In this document: positions 33,883 to 42,699 of the stretch, piece by piece
How the letters are laid out: every line of letters starts with the position of its first letter
How positions within the stretch are numbered: the stretch's first letter is position 1
Assembly: GCA_021151825.1 (NCBI GenBank)
Contig: JAGKWQ010000009.1
Coordinates: 62,001-126,000 of the forward strand
Origin: Cellvibrionaceae bacterium
Lineage (GTDB): Bacteria > Pseudomonadota > Gammaproteobacteria > Pseudomonadales > Cellvibrionaceae
Direction: 5' to 3'
Length of the DNA stretch: 64,000 bases
Notes under the pieces: generated by a model
The model's database searches: none
What the model was told of the DNA's origin: nothing
What the model saw: only the letters and a program-made list of their open reading frames with translations
Position numbers and translations under genes: made by a program

Positions 33883-33939
33883 AAACGTTCCATCCCGTGA
33901 GCGTGCGATTTAACTAACTCGTAAAACATCTTTACGTTA

Positions 33940-34620
33940 TTAACTAACCAGTGAACCATCGGCGAAATGAATTGTGCGCGTGGCATCCTGGGTGTAGCGC
34001 GGATCATGGGTAACTATGCATACGGTTGCGCCGTTATCGTGTTGTTGTTTAATTAAATCCATGACTGTTTCCGCGCTTTTGGAATCCAGGTTGCCGGTGG
34101 GCTCGTCGGCAAAAATAATGCTGGGATTCGTGACCATTGCCCGAGCAACGGCTACACGTTGCTGCTGCCCACCGGATAATTGCGTTGGGGAGTGATTTTT
34201 TCGATGGGCCATACCAACCTGTTCCAGACAGTGAATTGCGCGGGCTTTTACATCGGCTTTTTTTGCACCGGGGCGATAGATCAATGGCAACATCACATTG
34301 TCCAGTACGCTCATACTTTCAATCAAATTGAATGATTGAAAAATAAAACCAATTTCCTGGTTGCGGATAGTGGATAGTTCGTCGCGGGATAATTTGCTGG
34401 TCGCTTTTCCCCTAAAGAAATACTCGCCTTCTGTGGGGGAATCCAGTAACCCTAAAATGGATAATATTGTGGACTTACCTCCACCTGACGGGCCGGAAAT
34501 AGCCAGGTATTCGCCACGGTTAATATGGAAGTTCACTTTGTTCACAGCAAAAGTTTCTACTTCTTCAGTGCTAAATACTTTAGATACATCCACAACTTCG
34601 AGCAGTTTTTCAGTATTCAT
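33940..34620 (-). CDS. ABC transporter ATPase of LolD/MacB type
   Basis: 226 residues, the usual length. Walker A SGPSGGGKST, Q-loop IFQSFNLIE, signature LSGGQQQR, Walker B IIFADEPTGNLDSK and H-loop CIVTHDPRY are all intact. The LIESMSVLDNVMLPL block is typical of the LolD/MacB class that works with FtsX-type permeases. It lies 27 bp after the adaptor gene and is followed by the two permeases. Only one ATPase is present for two permease genes, so it presumably powers a heterodimer. AAGGAAAAA precedes the ATG. Confidence 0.93.
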   Translation of the reverse strand: MNTEKLLEVVDVSKVFSTEEVETFAVNKVNFHINRGEYLAISGPSGGGKSTILSILGLLDSPTEGEYFFRGKATSKLSRDELSTIRNQEIGFIFQSFNLIESMSVLDNVMLPLIYRPGAKKADVKARAIHCLEQVGMAHRKNHSPTQLSGGQQQRVAVARAMVTNPSIIFADEPTGNLDSKSAETVMDLIKQQHDNGATVCIVTHDPRYTQDATRTIHFADGSLVS

Positions 34621-34647
34621 TATTTTTTCCTTTTAATTAAACCGCGT

Positions 34648-35901
34648 TTAATTCAAGCGAAATGTTTGGCTTTCCCGGTCCGGAACTTCTGATAACACAA
34701 TTTTATCGCCGGTATTTAATCCCTCAATAATTTGTAAGTAGTGTGAGGATAGGGCACCGGATTTGATAGTTTTAAGTGTGGCAAGGTTGCCTTCTTTATT
34801 CAGTAAATAAACGGACATAAAATCTTTTTCTGCCATCATGGAAGGAATTTCTACATACAATGCTTCAGTAATAGATTGGATATAAATGGTACCGGTCACA
34901 TACATGCCAATTTTGGCATCTTCAGTGCGCTCATCGTTGAGATAAACATCCACTTCAACCGTGCTGCCTTTAATGTTGGGATCAACCCGGTGTACATAAC
35001 CCTGGATTTTCTTGCGGTTAATCTGTAATTCAACTTTCTGTTGTATCGCGAGTTGTGTTGCCTGTATGGCAGGTACACTGAGCGTGATGTAGATAGAATC
35101 AGGATCAACTATTTGTGCAATAGGAGTAGAGGTATTTACACTTTCACCAGGGTTGAAATTGATATTCTGAACTATGCCATTGCGCGTCGCACGGATGGTT
35201 AAATCTTCAAATTGTTTTTTTATTCGTTCGGCTTCCTGTTGTTGCGCGTTAAAGCGGAATTCGGCCGCAGTGGTTTGTGCTTTGGCAATTTTATGAAAGC
35301 TATTGAGTTCAAGTTGCGCAACTTCAAGTTTTCCTTCCGCTTGTTCAACGCCGACCTGGGTGTTCAGGTATTCCAATTCCGGAATGGGAATGACACTGAT
35401 GGTTTTTAAGCGGGTGAGGGCATCGTAGCGGGTTTTGATTTGTTTATGGTCAAGCCGTGCATGAATGACAGCCGCTTTCAATTCAACCTTGCGTGCGTCC
35501 AGATTGGCTAATAATAAATTGAGGTCTGCTTGTGCTGCTTGTAAATCCGATTGGCTTTTGGCATAGGTTGCAGCGATGGTGTCGTTGGATAACTCCAGTA
35601 ACAGATCGCCTTTCTTCACCTGCTGGCCGGATTTTATCGGCGCGTTTAAAACCTGGCCTTCCACGCGTGCCACAACCCAGTCTGGGTTTTTTGCAGTGAT
35701 TTGCCCATTACCTACGACTTGCACACTAAAGGGCCCGCGCTTGACTTCGCCGATTCGCAAAGTCCCTTTATCCAGCATCGGGCTACCTAAATGGCCAGTG
35801 AGCAAATAATAAACCGCAATGCTCACTAAAACGCTGCCTGCGAGTAGCATCGGCGTTAACGACAAAAGCGAACGTTTCTTGCGTTGGACAATTCTATCCA
35901 C
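34648..35901 (-). CDS. HlyD/MacA-type periplasmic adaptor (membrane fusion protein)
   Basis: 417 residues from a GTG start (35901) with AAGGA 7 bp upstream; the longer open frame to 35931 has no site and would start at the presumed transcription start. N-terminal membrane anchor (LLSLTPMLLAGSVLVSIAVYYLL), then a lipoyl half-motif (GNGQITAKNPDWVVARVEGQV), a long coiled-coil hairpin about 110-240, and the second lipoyl half (IRATRNGIVQNINFNPGESV) followed by beta-barrel parts. Adaptors of this class link an inner-membrane FtsX/MacB transporter to an outer-membrane channel; no TolC gene is in the window. It is the first gene of the operon, just downstream of a -24/-12 promoter. Confidence 0.9.
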   Translation of the reverse strand: MDRIVQRKKRSLLSLTPMLLAGSVLVSIAVYYLLTGHLGSPMLDKGTLRIGEVKRGPFSVQVVGNGQITAKNPDWVVARVEGQVLNAPIKSGQQVKKGDLLLELSNDTIAATYAKSQSDLQAAQADLNLLLANLDARKVELKAAVIHARLDHKQIKTRYDALTRLKTISVIPIPELEYLNTQVGVEQAEGKLEVAQLELNSFHKIAKAQTTAAEFRFNAQQQEAERIKKQFEDLTIRATRNGIVQNINFNPGESVNTSTPIAQIVDPDSIYITLSVPAIQATQLAIQQKVELQINRKKIQGYVHRVDPNIKGSTVEVDVYLNDERTEDAKIGMYVTGTIYIQSITEALYVEIPSMMAEKDFMSVYLLNKEGNLATLKTIKSGALSSHYLQIIEGLNTGDKIVLSEVPDRESQTFRLN

Positions 35902-35941
35902 GGAGATTTCCTTAGCAATCCATAAACACACACTGCACTGG

Positions 35942-35957
35942 AGCAGGGTTTGTGCCA
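35942..35957 (-). promoter_or_regulatory. Sigma-54 (-24/-12) promoter of the ABC operon
   Basis: On the minus strand TGGCACAAACCCTGCT matches the TGGCAC-N5-TTGCW consensus with the GG and GC exactly 12 bp apart; only the first T of TTGC is changed to C. The expected transcription start is near 35930, about 30 nt before the GTG of the adaptor gene. A sigma-54 response regulator gene lies in the same cluster. Confidence 0.82.
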
Positions 35958-36021
35958 GATTCGAAATGGATTGATTTATAAGGAAAATTTATAAAATTGC
36001 GGGAAGGATCGTTAACGAGCA

Positions 36022-36056
36022 GTCCGGAATCGGACGAAAAAAATCCGATTTCGGAC
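36022..36056. promoter_or_regulatory. Paired inverted repeats, probable activator-binding sites
   Basis: Two similar dyads, GTCCG-GAAT-CGGAC (36022-36035) and TCCG-ATTT-CGGA (36044-36055), have centres 21 bp apart, i.e. two helical turns on the same face. They lie about 65-100 bp upstream of the -24 element, the usual place for NtrC-type upstream activating sites. The Fis-type domain of the response regulator at 25936 is the likely ligand. Confidence 0.75.
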
Positions 36057-36078
36057 GCTTCACTCATGCAAAGGCAAA

Positions 36079-37956
36079 TTACGTTGTCTTTGTATCCTGT
36101 GAGCGTTGCAACTTGTTATAGAGCCGATAAGTTTCGGCACCAATCGCTGTAAATGGTTTGAAGATTACTTCCTTTCCGTTGGTTTTTACTGTCCAGTCTG
36201 ACGAGTTCTGTTTTTGGGCTCCAAGCAACTGTTCGCTGGTGTATTCATGATATGGAGCGTTCACCGGGAATAACACCACAGGTCCAATTAATAACGCCAC
36301 CATTTCCGGGTGAGCGGTGTTGAGCGGCTCCAAACGTAAAGCCATATCAAATATTATTTCGATGCGATCATTTTGCTTCCAGGTTTTTGAGATTTCGAAA
36401 AAGCTACCGGCTTTTACCGGTGTTTTTATTTTTTGGCCATTGACTAAAACCTGAGTGGTATTTCCTGCCCAGCCGGGAATACGTAGCTTGATGCCGAATG
36501 CAAGTGGCTTTTTAGTGTTAATTATTAACTGGCTGGTATTTTCAAGCGGGTAATTGGTCTGTTGTTCAATTAAAACCGTTTGATTGGCAATGCGCATTTC
36601 AACGTGCGATGGAACATAAAGGTTCACAAAGAGGCTGTTAGCTTCTTGTAAATAGGTACTGATGCCATAGTCAGCGGTCAATTGGATGAAGGTTCCAGAG
36701 CAGCAGGGCCATTGTTCGCCGCGATAAAATTTTGTAGCACTATGGTTATAATCCGCGTAATAAAAAGTGCTGCCATCCGGTAGTGTGGGTTTGGCTCCTA
36801 ATATGGTGTTATAGAGCACGCGCTCCATACTATCGCCATAGCTGCTGTCTTTAGTGATTTGCAACAAGCTGCGTGCAATTTTGAAATGGCCGTAGGTACC
36901 GCAAGGCGTTTCAAATGACCTGTGTGTTTCACTCAGTGAATTGAATAATGTTTCGGTATCATCTGCGGCAAGCAATTCTTCATTGGGGCCCCAGCCACCA
37001 GTTGCATAAGATTGCCGGACAATAAAATCAAAACCATTTTTTGCCGCAAGGAAATATTTTTGTTCGCCAGTCGCATAATAAGCTTGAATAGCAGAGTTCA
37101 GTGCATTGACATGGCTATAAGCATGTTTTCCTTTTAAAGGGCTGATGCCGTTAGCGAGAGGATCAAATAGCGCATCATTTTGCATATAACGCAGCGCAAG
37201 TTCTTTATAGTGTTCGCCCATGCCGAGTTGCCAGGCGATGAATAAATTTTCTGGCAAAGTGTAAGGCTCATCCCAGATTTCTGCTTCCTGAGTGTAAGGG
37301 CGTTGGCGGCGCTCTTCGCGTGTCAGGGATTTTTCCGGTAGAAACGGCAGTACTGCTTCGGTTAATTTCGCCAGTGCATCTTTCGCTTCCACAACGCCAG
37401 CATATTGAAATGCATCAATAAGGCCGATAGCCAGTTTGTCGTAGGTATATGCTGGCAAGTAATAATTTTCAAAGAATTTTTTTGAAATGGTGGGAATATA
37501 TTTTTTAATTAAATCATCGACTTTTTTGGCAGTATTAACATCGTTGGTAATGGCATAGCTGCGCGCCAGGCCGGAAATATATTGTCCGAAGCTGTGCCCT
37601 GGTATGTAGCCGTGCCAATTTGCTGTGCTCCAGTCGTTGGGGTCTATATGAAAATCTCTTGAGTCATCGTACCAGCCCCCCATATCTTCGCCAGGTGCTG
37701 CCTGGCCCACACGTGATCTAAAAGGTTTTAGTAACTTATCGTCGCTAATCCCCATAAATAAATTGTGCTGGTATTTAAATTGGTCCCGCAATTTGCTTGT
37801 GCCTAACTGGATGTCGGCATATTTAAACAATACTAAATGACTTTCCGCTGTTGGTTTTGGTGGGGAAATTTGCAACGCTGCTTGCGTTGAAGAAATATAA
37901 CTACCTGCAACTAAACAGGAACTATTTAAGAACTGGCGACGGGATATTCTGGGCAT
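36079..37956 (-). CDS. Tat-exported GH127-like glycoside hydrolase (beta-L-arabinofuranosidase type)
   Basis: 625 residues. The N-terminus ISRRQFLNSSCLVAG is a Tat signal (RRxFL) and is followed by a cut site near TQA. The main body is an alpha/alpha-barrel. It matches the GH127/DUF1680 type: Glu349 and Cys352 in RSFETPCGT, and Cys418-Cys419 in WPCCSG, the residues that bind zinc and give the catalytic cysteine in HypBA1. C-terminal beta-sandwich about 440-610. The gene lies between the kinase and the sigma-54-controlled ABC operon on the same strand, with about 120 bp spacing to the operon start. Tat export fits a metal-containing enzyme. Sugar specificity is inferred; DUF1680 is broad. Confidence 0.82.
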   Translation of the reverse strand: MPRISRRQFLNSSCLVAGSYISSTQAALQISPPKPTAESHLVLFKYADIQLGTSKLRDQFKYQHNLFMGISDDKLLKPFRSRVGQAAPGEDMGGWYDDSRDFHIDPNDWSTANWHGYIPGHSFGQYISGLARSYAITNDVNTAKKVDDLIKKYIPTISKKFFENYYLPAYTYDKLAIGLIDAFQYAGVVEAKDALAKLTEAVLPFLPEKSLTREERRQRPYTQEAEIWDEPYTLPENLFIAWQLGMGEHYKELALRYMQNDALFDPLANGISPLKGKHAYSHVNALNSAIQAYYATGEQKYFLAAKNGFDFIVRQSYATGGWGPNEELLAADDTETLFNSLSETHRSFETPCGTYGHFKIARSLLQITKDSSYGDSMERVLYNTILGAKPTLPDGSTFYYADYNHSATKFYRGEQWPCCSGTFIQLTADYGISTYLQEANSLFVNLYVPSHVEMRIANQTVLIEQQTNYPLENTSQLIINTKKPLAFGIKLRIPGWAGNTTQVLVNGQKIKTPVKAGSFFEISKTWKQNDRIEIIFDMALRLEPLNTAHPEMVALLIGPVVLFPVNAPYHEYTSEQLLGAQKQNSSDWTVKTNGKEVIFKPFTAIGAETYRLYNKLQRSQDTKTT

Positions 37957-38096
37957 AAATCAATGTGTTTATCGTTAGGGGTTGATTTATCAGACATATT
38001 ATATGAAATAATAAAAGCGTTAAATATCTTTACCTTTTTATACAGAGCGATTTTATTTTGTTGTTTATCAATGAAAATATCTGCCTGCAAATTCTG

Positions 38097-39398
38097 TTAA
38101 GTGTTAGTCGCGATGGGCAAACGAATTACAGCACAAGCACCAAGGCGATCCGTTCGGTTGTTTAAACTTAATTGCCCTCCCAACTGCTCGACAATATGAC
38201 GGCTCAAATTGAGACCGATACCCTGGCCCTGGCTTTTGGTGGTGTAAAAGGGGACAAACAGATTATCTTCATTGGTGATACCCTGGCCTTGATCCAACAG
38301 CTGGATTTCACAAAAATCCAGCTGTTGTTCGCGAATGATATTCAGGCTTAACGCGATGGTACCGGGAGGGCTGCCGGCTTCTTCGGCATTTTTTAATAAA
38401 TTAATCAGCACTTGTTGCAATAAAACCGGATCTGATTTTATTTGGATATCCTGACCTTGCGGCAGTAACTGTTGCTGCGGAAATATTCCGCGAATTTTTT
38501 CTATCAGGGAATGCAAACTTATCAAGGTCCTTTCGGTGTGAATGGGTTGTTGGAATTGTGCGTAGCGGGCGACAAAATCCCGCAGATGTTGGCAGCGCTC
38601 CTCAATTACACTTAACGCTTCTTTTTCCCGTGGCTGCGTGACTTTTTGTTGTAATGATTGTGCGAGTGCCGCGACGGGTGTGAGTGAGTTGCGAATTTCA
38701 TGGCTCAATACCCGAATCAATTTTTGCCAGGCTTCCTGTTCCTGATGGCGCAATGCGGTTTTGATGTTGATAAAAATCAGCAATTGGTTTTCCTGTCCTT
38801 GATCCACAAACCGGCTGGTGCGTATTTGCCATTCCTGTTGTTTGGCTGCTTCATCAAATTGCCATTCAGATTTCTTTATTAAGCCTAATAGCTCCGGTGC
38901 CGCATGGCGCAGGGTTTGCCAGGGGCGGCCAAATAATTGTGCGAAAGCACCGTTGGCATAGCTGAGTCGCTGTTTGTGATCGAACACCAGAATCGGTGTG
39001 TTCAAGTGATCGATCATTTGGTAGAGCGCAAATAATTGCTGGTTGTAATGACTTTTATGGATCTGTAGTGATTCGCGCAGCGCGTTAAATTGTTGTTGGA
39101 ATTCGGCGACTATGCCCGCTTGAAACACCGGTTTGGCCAGAATGCTGAAATCCTGGTGTTGCAATGCATCCAGTTGTGTTCCTATGCGTTGGAAAATTGA
39201 AAATATTTTACTGTACAGGCCGATAAATACACTGCAAGTGATCAGTATGCTGGCGATACCAATCAACGCCACTTGCCACCAGGGGAGTGCCATTAACAGA
39301 AGTGCACAGAGGCCTGTTTGCAGGATCAGGAAAAAAATAAAAATGCTTTTTAATAAGGATTCCAATGAATCACTGGAATATGCTTGCTGTTCTTTCAT
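38097..39398 (-). CDS. Sensor histidine kinase (NtrB/NtrY type)
   Basis: 433 residues from ATG 39398. A longer frame starts at TTG 39629, but the extra 77 codons are read from degenerate repeats and are rejected. Two N-terminal membrane helices (about 18-65) are followed by a linker, a PAS domain about 135-230 (PILVFDHKQRLSYANGAF), and a kinase core: H-box LSHEIRNSLTPVAALAQSL, N-box INLLKNAEEAG, G-boxes LLDQGQGI and GQGIGLNLS. The HisKA His is in SHEIRNS, as in NtrB-type kinases that pair with sigma-54 regulators. The most likely partner is the regulator at 25936. The signal is not evident; there is almost no periplasmic loop, so sensing may be in the membrane or through PAS. Confidence 0.88.
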   Translation of the reverse strand: MKEQQAYSSDSLESLLKSIFIFFLILQTGLCALLLMALPWWQVALIGIASILITCSVFIGLYSKIFSIFQRIGTQLDALQHQDFSILAKPVFQAGIVAEFQQQFNALRESLQIHKSHYNQQLFALYQMIDHLNTPILVFDHKQRLSYANGAFAQLFGRPWQTLRHAAPELLGLIKKSEWQFDEAAKQQEWQIRTSRFVDQGQENQLLIFINIKTALRHQEQEAWQKLIRVLSHEIRNSLTPVAALAQSLQQKVTQPREKEALSVIEERCQHLRDFVARYAQFQQPIHTERTLISLHSLIEKIRGIFPQQQLLPQGQDIQIKSDPVLLQQVLINLLKNAEEAGSPPGTIALSLNIIREQQLDFCEIQLLDQGQGITNEDNLFVPFYTTKSQGQGIGLNLSRHIVEQLGGQLSLNNRTDRLGACAVIRLPIATNT

Positions 39399-39454
39399 AA
39401 GGTCCAGCCACTTATAAGTGTGAGACGCCGGTGCAAATTTAACCGGTTTTATTT

Positions 39455-39626
39455 TCTGAAAAGTACTTGTGGGTAATGCTTGTAAATAGGATTTGTGAAT
39501 AGTACTTGTTAATGGTACCTGTGAAGAATACCTGTGCAAAGCGCCGGCAAATAGTGCTGCAAGATAGCATCTATGAATAGTGCCTATGAAAAGTACCCAT
39601 GAATAGCATCTATAAAAAAGTACTCG
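39455..39626. repeat. Degenerate tandem repeat array upstream of histidine kinase
   Basis: Roughly a dozen diverged copies of a 13-15 bp unit occur in tandem. On the minus strand the copies look like CACAAGTACTATT, CACAGGTATTCTT, CATAGGCACTATT, CAAGTACTATT and CATGGGTACTTTT. The unit has the core GTACTWTT preceded by CA. The array fills most of the space between the kinase start and the divergent GGT gene. Confidence 0.65.
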
Positions 39627-39706
39627 CAAATGTAGTCTGCCAATATAGCTCCAAGCGTGAAATACGAATAGACTTTCGCCTGTTAAGCTATGGTTGTGGG
39701 GCTTTG

Positions 39707-39740
39707 AAATTCACTGATTCTGCTAAATTCACTGATTCTG
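39707..39740. repeat. 18-bp tandem direct repeat just upstream of GGT start
   Basis: AAATTCACTGATTCTG occurs twice, with starts 18 bp apart, ending 12 bp before the ATG of the gamma-glutamyltransferase gene. It lies over the expected ribosome-binding region, where no strong site is visible, and may be a duplication or a control element. Confidence 0.7.
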
Positions 39741-39752
39741 GTAGTTATTGCA

Positions 39753-41426
39753 ATGAAAAAGACAATATTGGTTTTACTGGTCTGTGTATTGCCGCTGGTT
39801 TGTTATGCGGAATATCCAATCACTGGTCATGCACAAGTCTCTGGCGATAGAAAAGTTGCCGCAGCGAGCGTCAACCCTGATGCAACCACTATCGCGATGA
39901 ATGTGGTGCAACGTGGTGGTAACGCAGTTGATGCTGCGATTGCAATTGCTTTCGCGTTGGGAGTTGTGGACCCGCACAACTCGGGTATTGGCGGCGGCTG
40001 TTTTATTCTGGTTCGTCTGGCGGATGGTCGTGTATTAGCGATTGATGGCCGCGAAATGGCACCGGCAGCGGCACATCGCGATATGTTTGTGCAGGATGGT
40101 AAGGCCAATCCGGAATTGAGTCGCACAGGTGCGCTGGCGATTGGTGTACCGGGTTCAGTATTGGCGTTGCATAAATTGCAGCGCGAGGGCGGGAAATTAA
40201 GTTTTGCTGAGGTGATTTTGCCCGCAGCAGAATTGGCAGAAAAAGGTTTTGCAGTGTCGCCATTGGTAGCCGATAGAATGGCAAGCACGACAAAAGATTT
40301 GCAAAAATTTCCAGCAACGGCTGCAATTTATTTGGATAAATCCCAACAGCCTTTTATTGCTAACACTATTATCACCAATAAAGATCTTGCGCATACTTAT
40401 CGCGAGCTGGCGCGCCTTGGGCCGGATTATTTTTATCGCGGCGACTTCGCGAACAAAACCGCAGAGTGGATGAAGAAAAATAATGGATTGGTCACACGCG
40501 ATGATTTCGCGAATTATCAAATTAAATTGCGCGAGCCGATTGTTAGCCAATTTGCGGGTTATACCTTATATGGTTTTCCCCCACCGAGCTCCGGTGGTAT
40601 TCATGTGGCGCAAATTTTAAATATCCTGGAGAATTTCGATTTACACAAAACGACCAGCTCCGAGCGTTATCACTTGATGGCTGAAGCCATGAAATTTGCA
40701 TTTGCTGATCGTGCCCATTGGTTGGGTGATTCAGATTTTGTCAAAGTGCCGTTATCGCTAACAGATAAAGCCTACGCTAAAAAAATCGCCCAAAAAATAC
40801 AGCTGGATAAAGCAGTGAATAATGCAGTTCATGGCGATCCCGATTTGGATATTCCGCATTTGATGAACAAGCACACCACGCATATTGCGGCGGCGGATCT
40901 GGATGGTAACTGGGTCGCCATTACATCAACGGTAAATACCACCTTTGGTAGCAAGGTCGTGATTCCCGGTACCGGCATTGTTATGAATAACCAGATGGAT
41001 GATTTTTCGGCGCAAGCAGGCGCAGCCAATGCGTTTGGTTTGGTGGGGTCGGAAGCTAACGCGATTGCGGCTAAAAAGCGCCCGTTATCCAGCATGAGCC
41101 CAACGATTGTCTTTAAAGATAACCAACCGGTAATGACATTGGGTGCCGCTGGTGGGCCAACGATTATTTCGCAAGTAGTACAAAATTTATTGTATACACT
41201 GGAATTTAATATGCCGGCGGAAGAAGCGATTAAACAACCGCGAATTCATGAGCAGTGGAGCCCGGATTTATTATTTGTTGAGCCCACTATGCATGAGCAG
41301 GTGCGTAATGCGTTGATGCAAAAAGGCCATGAAGTGAAACTCTGGCCGAATATGGGATTCTCCCAAATTATCCAATTGCGCGATGGAAAACTGATCCCTG
41401 TAGCTGAGCCGCGCGTAATTAAATAA
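39753..41426 (+). CDS. ggt: Gamma-glutamyltransferase (periplasmic)
   Basis: 557 residues. Signal peptide about 1-19 (VLPLVCYA-E). The N-terminal half starts with VAAASVNPDATTIAMNVVQRGGNAVDAAIA and continues with NSGIGGGCFILVR, as in GGT enzymes. The autoprocessing and nucleophile Thr375 is in MNKHTTHIAAAD; later blocks PLSSMSPTIVFKD and LGAAGGPTIISQ match the oxyanion and substrate-loop regions. Length fits the usual 550-580. It hydrolyses glutathione and gamma-glutamyl compounds in the periplasm to supply cysteine and glutamate. The ribosome site is weak (GGTAG). The preceding kinase gene is divergent across a repeat-rich gap. Confidence 0.94.
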   Translation: MKKTILVLLVCVLPLVCYAEYPITGHAQVSGDRKVAAASVNPDATTIAMNVVQRGGNAVDAAIAIAFALGVVDPHNSGIGGGCFILVRLADGRVLAIDGREMAPAAAHRDMFVQDGKANPELSRTGALAIGVPGSVLALHKLQREGGKLSFAEVILPAAELAEKGFAVSPLVADRMASTTKDLQKFPATAAIYLDKSQQPFIANTIITNKDLAHTYRELARLGPDYFYRGDFANKTAEWMKKNNGLVTRDDFANYQIKLREPIVSQFAGYTLYGFPPPSSGGIHVAQILNILENFDLHKTTSSERYHLMAEAMKFAFADRAHWLGDSDFVKVPLSLTDKAYAKKIAQKIQLDKAVNNAVHGDPDLDIPHLMNKHTTHIAAADLDGNWVAITSTVNTTFGSKVVIPGTGIVMNNQMDDFSAQAGAANAFGLVGSEANAIAAKKRPLSSMSPTIVFKDNQPVMTLGAAGGPTIISQVVQNLLYTLEFNMPAEEAIKQPRIHEQWSPDLLFVEPTMHEQVRNALMQKGHEVKLWPNMGFSQIIQLRDGKLIPVAEPRVIK

Positions 41427-41550
41427 AACTACCTGGCAGGGATGCTTTGGTATTTTTATGCCTGATCGATGTCATCGAATTAACACTAAATAAATACGAT
41501 GATGATCGGCATGTAATACCTGAACAAGTAATGATTGAATAAACAGGAAA

Positions 41551-42615
41551 ATGGCAGTGCATAAATTTCTGGTTCACATCAAGCAATTACTGGTTTTAAA
41601 AAAGGCGACTCGCCCTTGGCATATCCCGTTTATGGCGTCGCTGGCCATAGGTGTACCGGCATTGCTGGGCGCTTACTTTTCACGTTTTGATATGGGGATT
41701 TTGGGGTGTATGGGGGCAATGGTGTTCCTTTATATCCAACCGATTCCCATGTCGCAACGTATGATCCGTTTGATCGTGAGTTCCTTTGGTTTTTCTGTGT
41801 GCTTTGCGCTTGGTTTGATTACCGGTTTTAATCATTCCCTCGCCGCCATAACACTTTTCTTCGTTGCCTTCTTCGCCACCATCATCACTCGTCTTTATGC
41901 CATTCCGCCGCCAGGTAGTTTCTTTTTTATTTTGGTGGCGGTGATGGGCATGAATATAAAATTTGACCCTGCGTTGATTCCAGTGCGTGTTGGTTTAATT
42001 ACGCTCGGGGGAATTTTATCCTGTGTGATGGCATTTTTTTACAGCTTATGGGCGATTCGCAAACAGCCCGTGGTTATTCCGGATGTTGTAGAAACGCCGC
42101 GTGTATATGCATTGGTGCTGGAAGCTGCTGTCATTGCTTTTTTTGTGGGTGGTTCGTATGGAATTGCGTTGTCGATAGGATTGGGGAATCCTTATTGGGT
42201 TCCTATTTCGTGCGCGGCAATTATGCAAGGGGCGACGTTCCGCATGGTGTGGCAGCGCAAGGTGCATCGGATTGTAGGAACGGCGATTGGTTTGAGCCTG
42301 GCCGCGTTTATTTTTAAATTGCCGTTGAATCCATATGAAGTTGCTTTGCTGATTATGTTACTTAATTTTATTGTAGAATTTTTGGTGGTGCGTAATTACG
42401 GTTTGGCGGTTATTTTTATTACGCCACTGACGGTTTTATTCGCTGAAGTTTCATCCGCTACTTTATTGCCCAACGTACTCTTGATGAATCGTTTGTTGGA
42501 TATTGTATTGGGTAGTGTGATTGGTTTTGTCGGTGGCTGGTTAATGTATCAGCCAGCCATTTTTATTTGGGCTGAAGGTAAATTAAAAGCGGTGTTCGAT
42601 AACATACATCATTAA
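41551..42615 (+). CDS. FUSC-family inner-membrane protein
   Basis: 354 residues with about ten hydrophobic segments in two sets of five, fitting the FUSC/fusaric-acid-resistance type membrane domain (AaeB/YccS-like). The second set has the NPYWVPISCAAIMQGATFRMVWQRKVHRIVGT block, i.e. the conserved W-x-x-R-x-x-x-R-x-x-G-T of this fold (see positions about 215-246). The usual long cytoplasmic domain between halves is missing, so it is a short version. AGGAA precedes the ATG. No efflux partner (AaeA-like) is adjacent. Substrate unknown; possible small aromatic acid efflux. Confidence 0.8.
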   Translation: MAVHKFLVHIKQLLVLKKATRPWHIPFMASLAIGVPALLGAYFSRFDMGILGCMGAMVFLYIQPIPMSQRMIRLIVSSFGFSVCFALGLITGFNHSLAAITLFFVAFFATIITRLYAIPPPGSFFFILVAVMGMNIKFDPALIPVRVGLITLGGILSCVMAFFYSLWAIRKQPVVIPDVVETPRVYALVLEAAVIAFFVGGSYGIALSIGLGNPYWVPISCAAIMQGATFRMVWQRKVHRIVGTAIGLSLAAFIFKLPLNPYEVALLIMLLNFIVEFLVVRNYGLAVIFITPLTVLFAEVSSATLLPNVLLMNRLLDIVLGSVIGFVGGWLMYQPAIFIWAEGKLKAVFDNIHH

Positions 42616-42645
42616 CGGCAACGAGCGCATTTATATCAATGGATG

Positions 42646-42681
42646 AAAAAAACCGGAGCAATATTTTGCTCCGGTTTTTTT
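42646..42681. terminator. Bidirectional terminator after FUSC gene
   Basis: Stem AAAAAACCGGAGCAA/TTGCTCCGGTTTTTT (with a short ATAT loop) lies between the convergent FUSC and SDR genes, with A and T runs on either side. Confidence 0.9.
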
Positions 42682-42699
42682 CGCCAAACAATTATTTCA

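Noticed and set aside
38097..39398. Kinase as partner of an unrelated regulator outside the window
   Set aside because: Cannot be excluded, but the NtrB-like H-box, the sigma-54 regulator and the matching promoter in the same cluster make the local pairing simpler.
39399..39629. 77-codon N-terminal extension of the histidine kinase from a TTG
   Set aside because: The extension is translated from the degenerate repeat array and has no ribosome site; the kinase starts better at 39398.
42048..42317. Frame inside the FUSC gene resembling a Cys/Gly-rich peptide
   Set aside because: It is an out-of-frame shadow of a membrane protein gene without a ribosome site.
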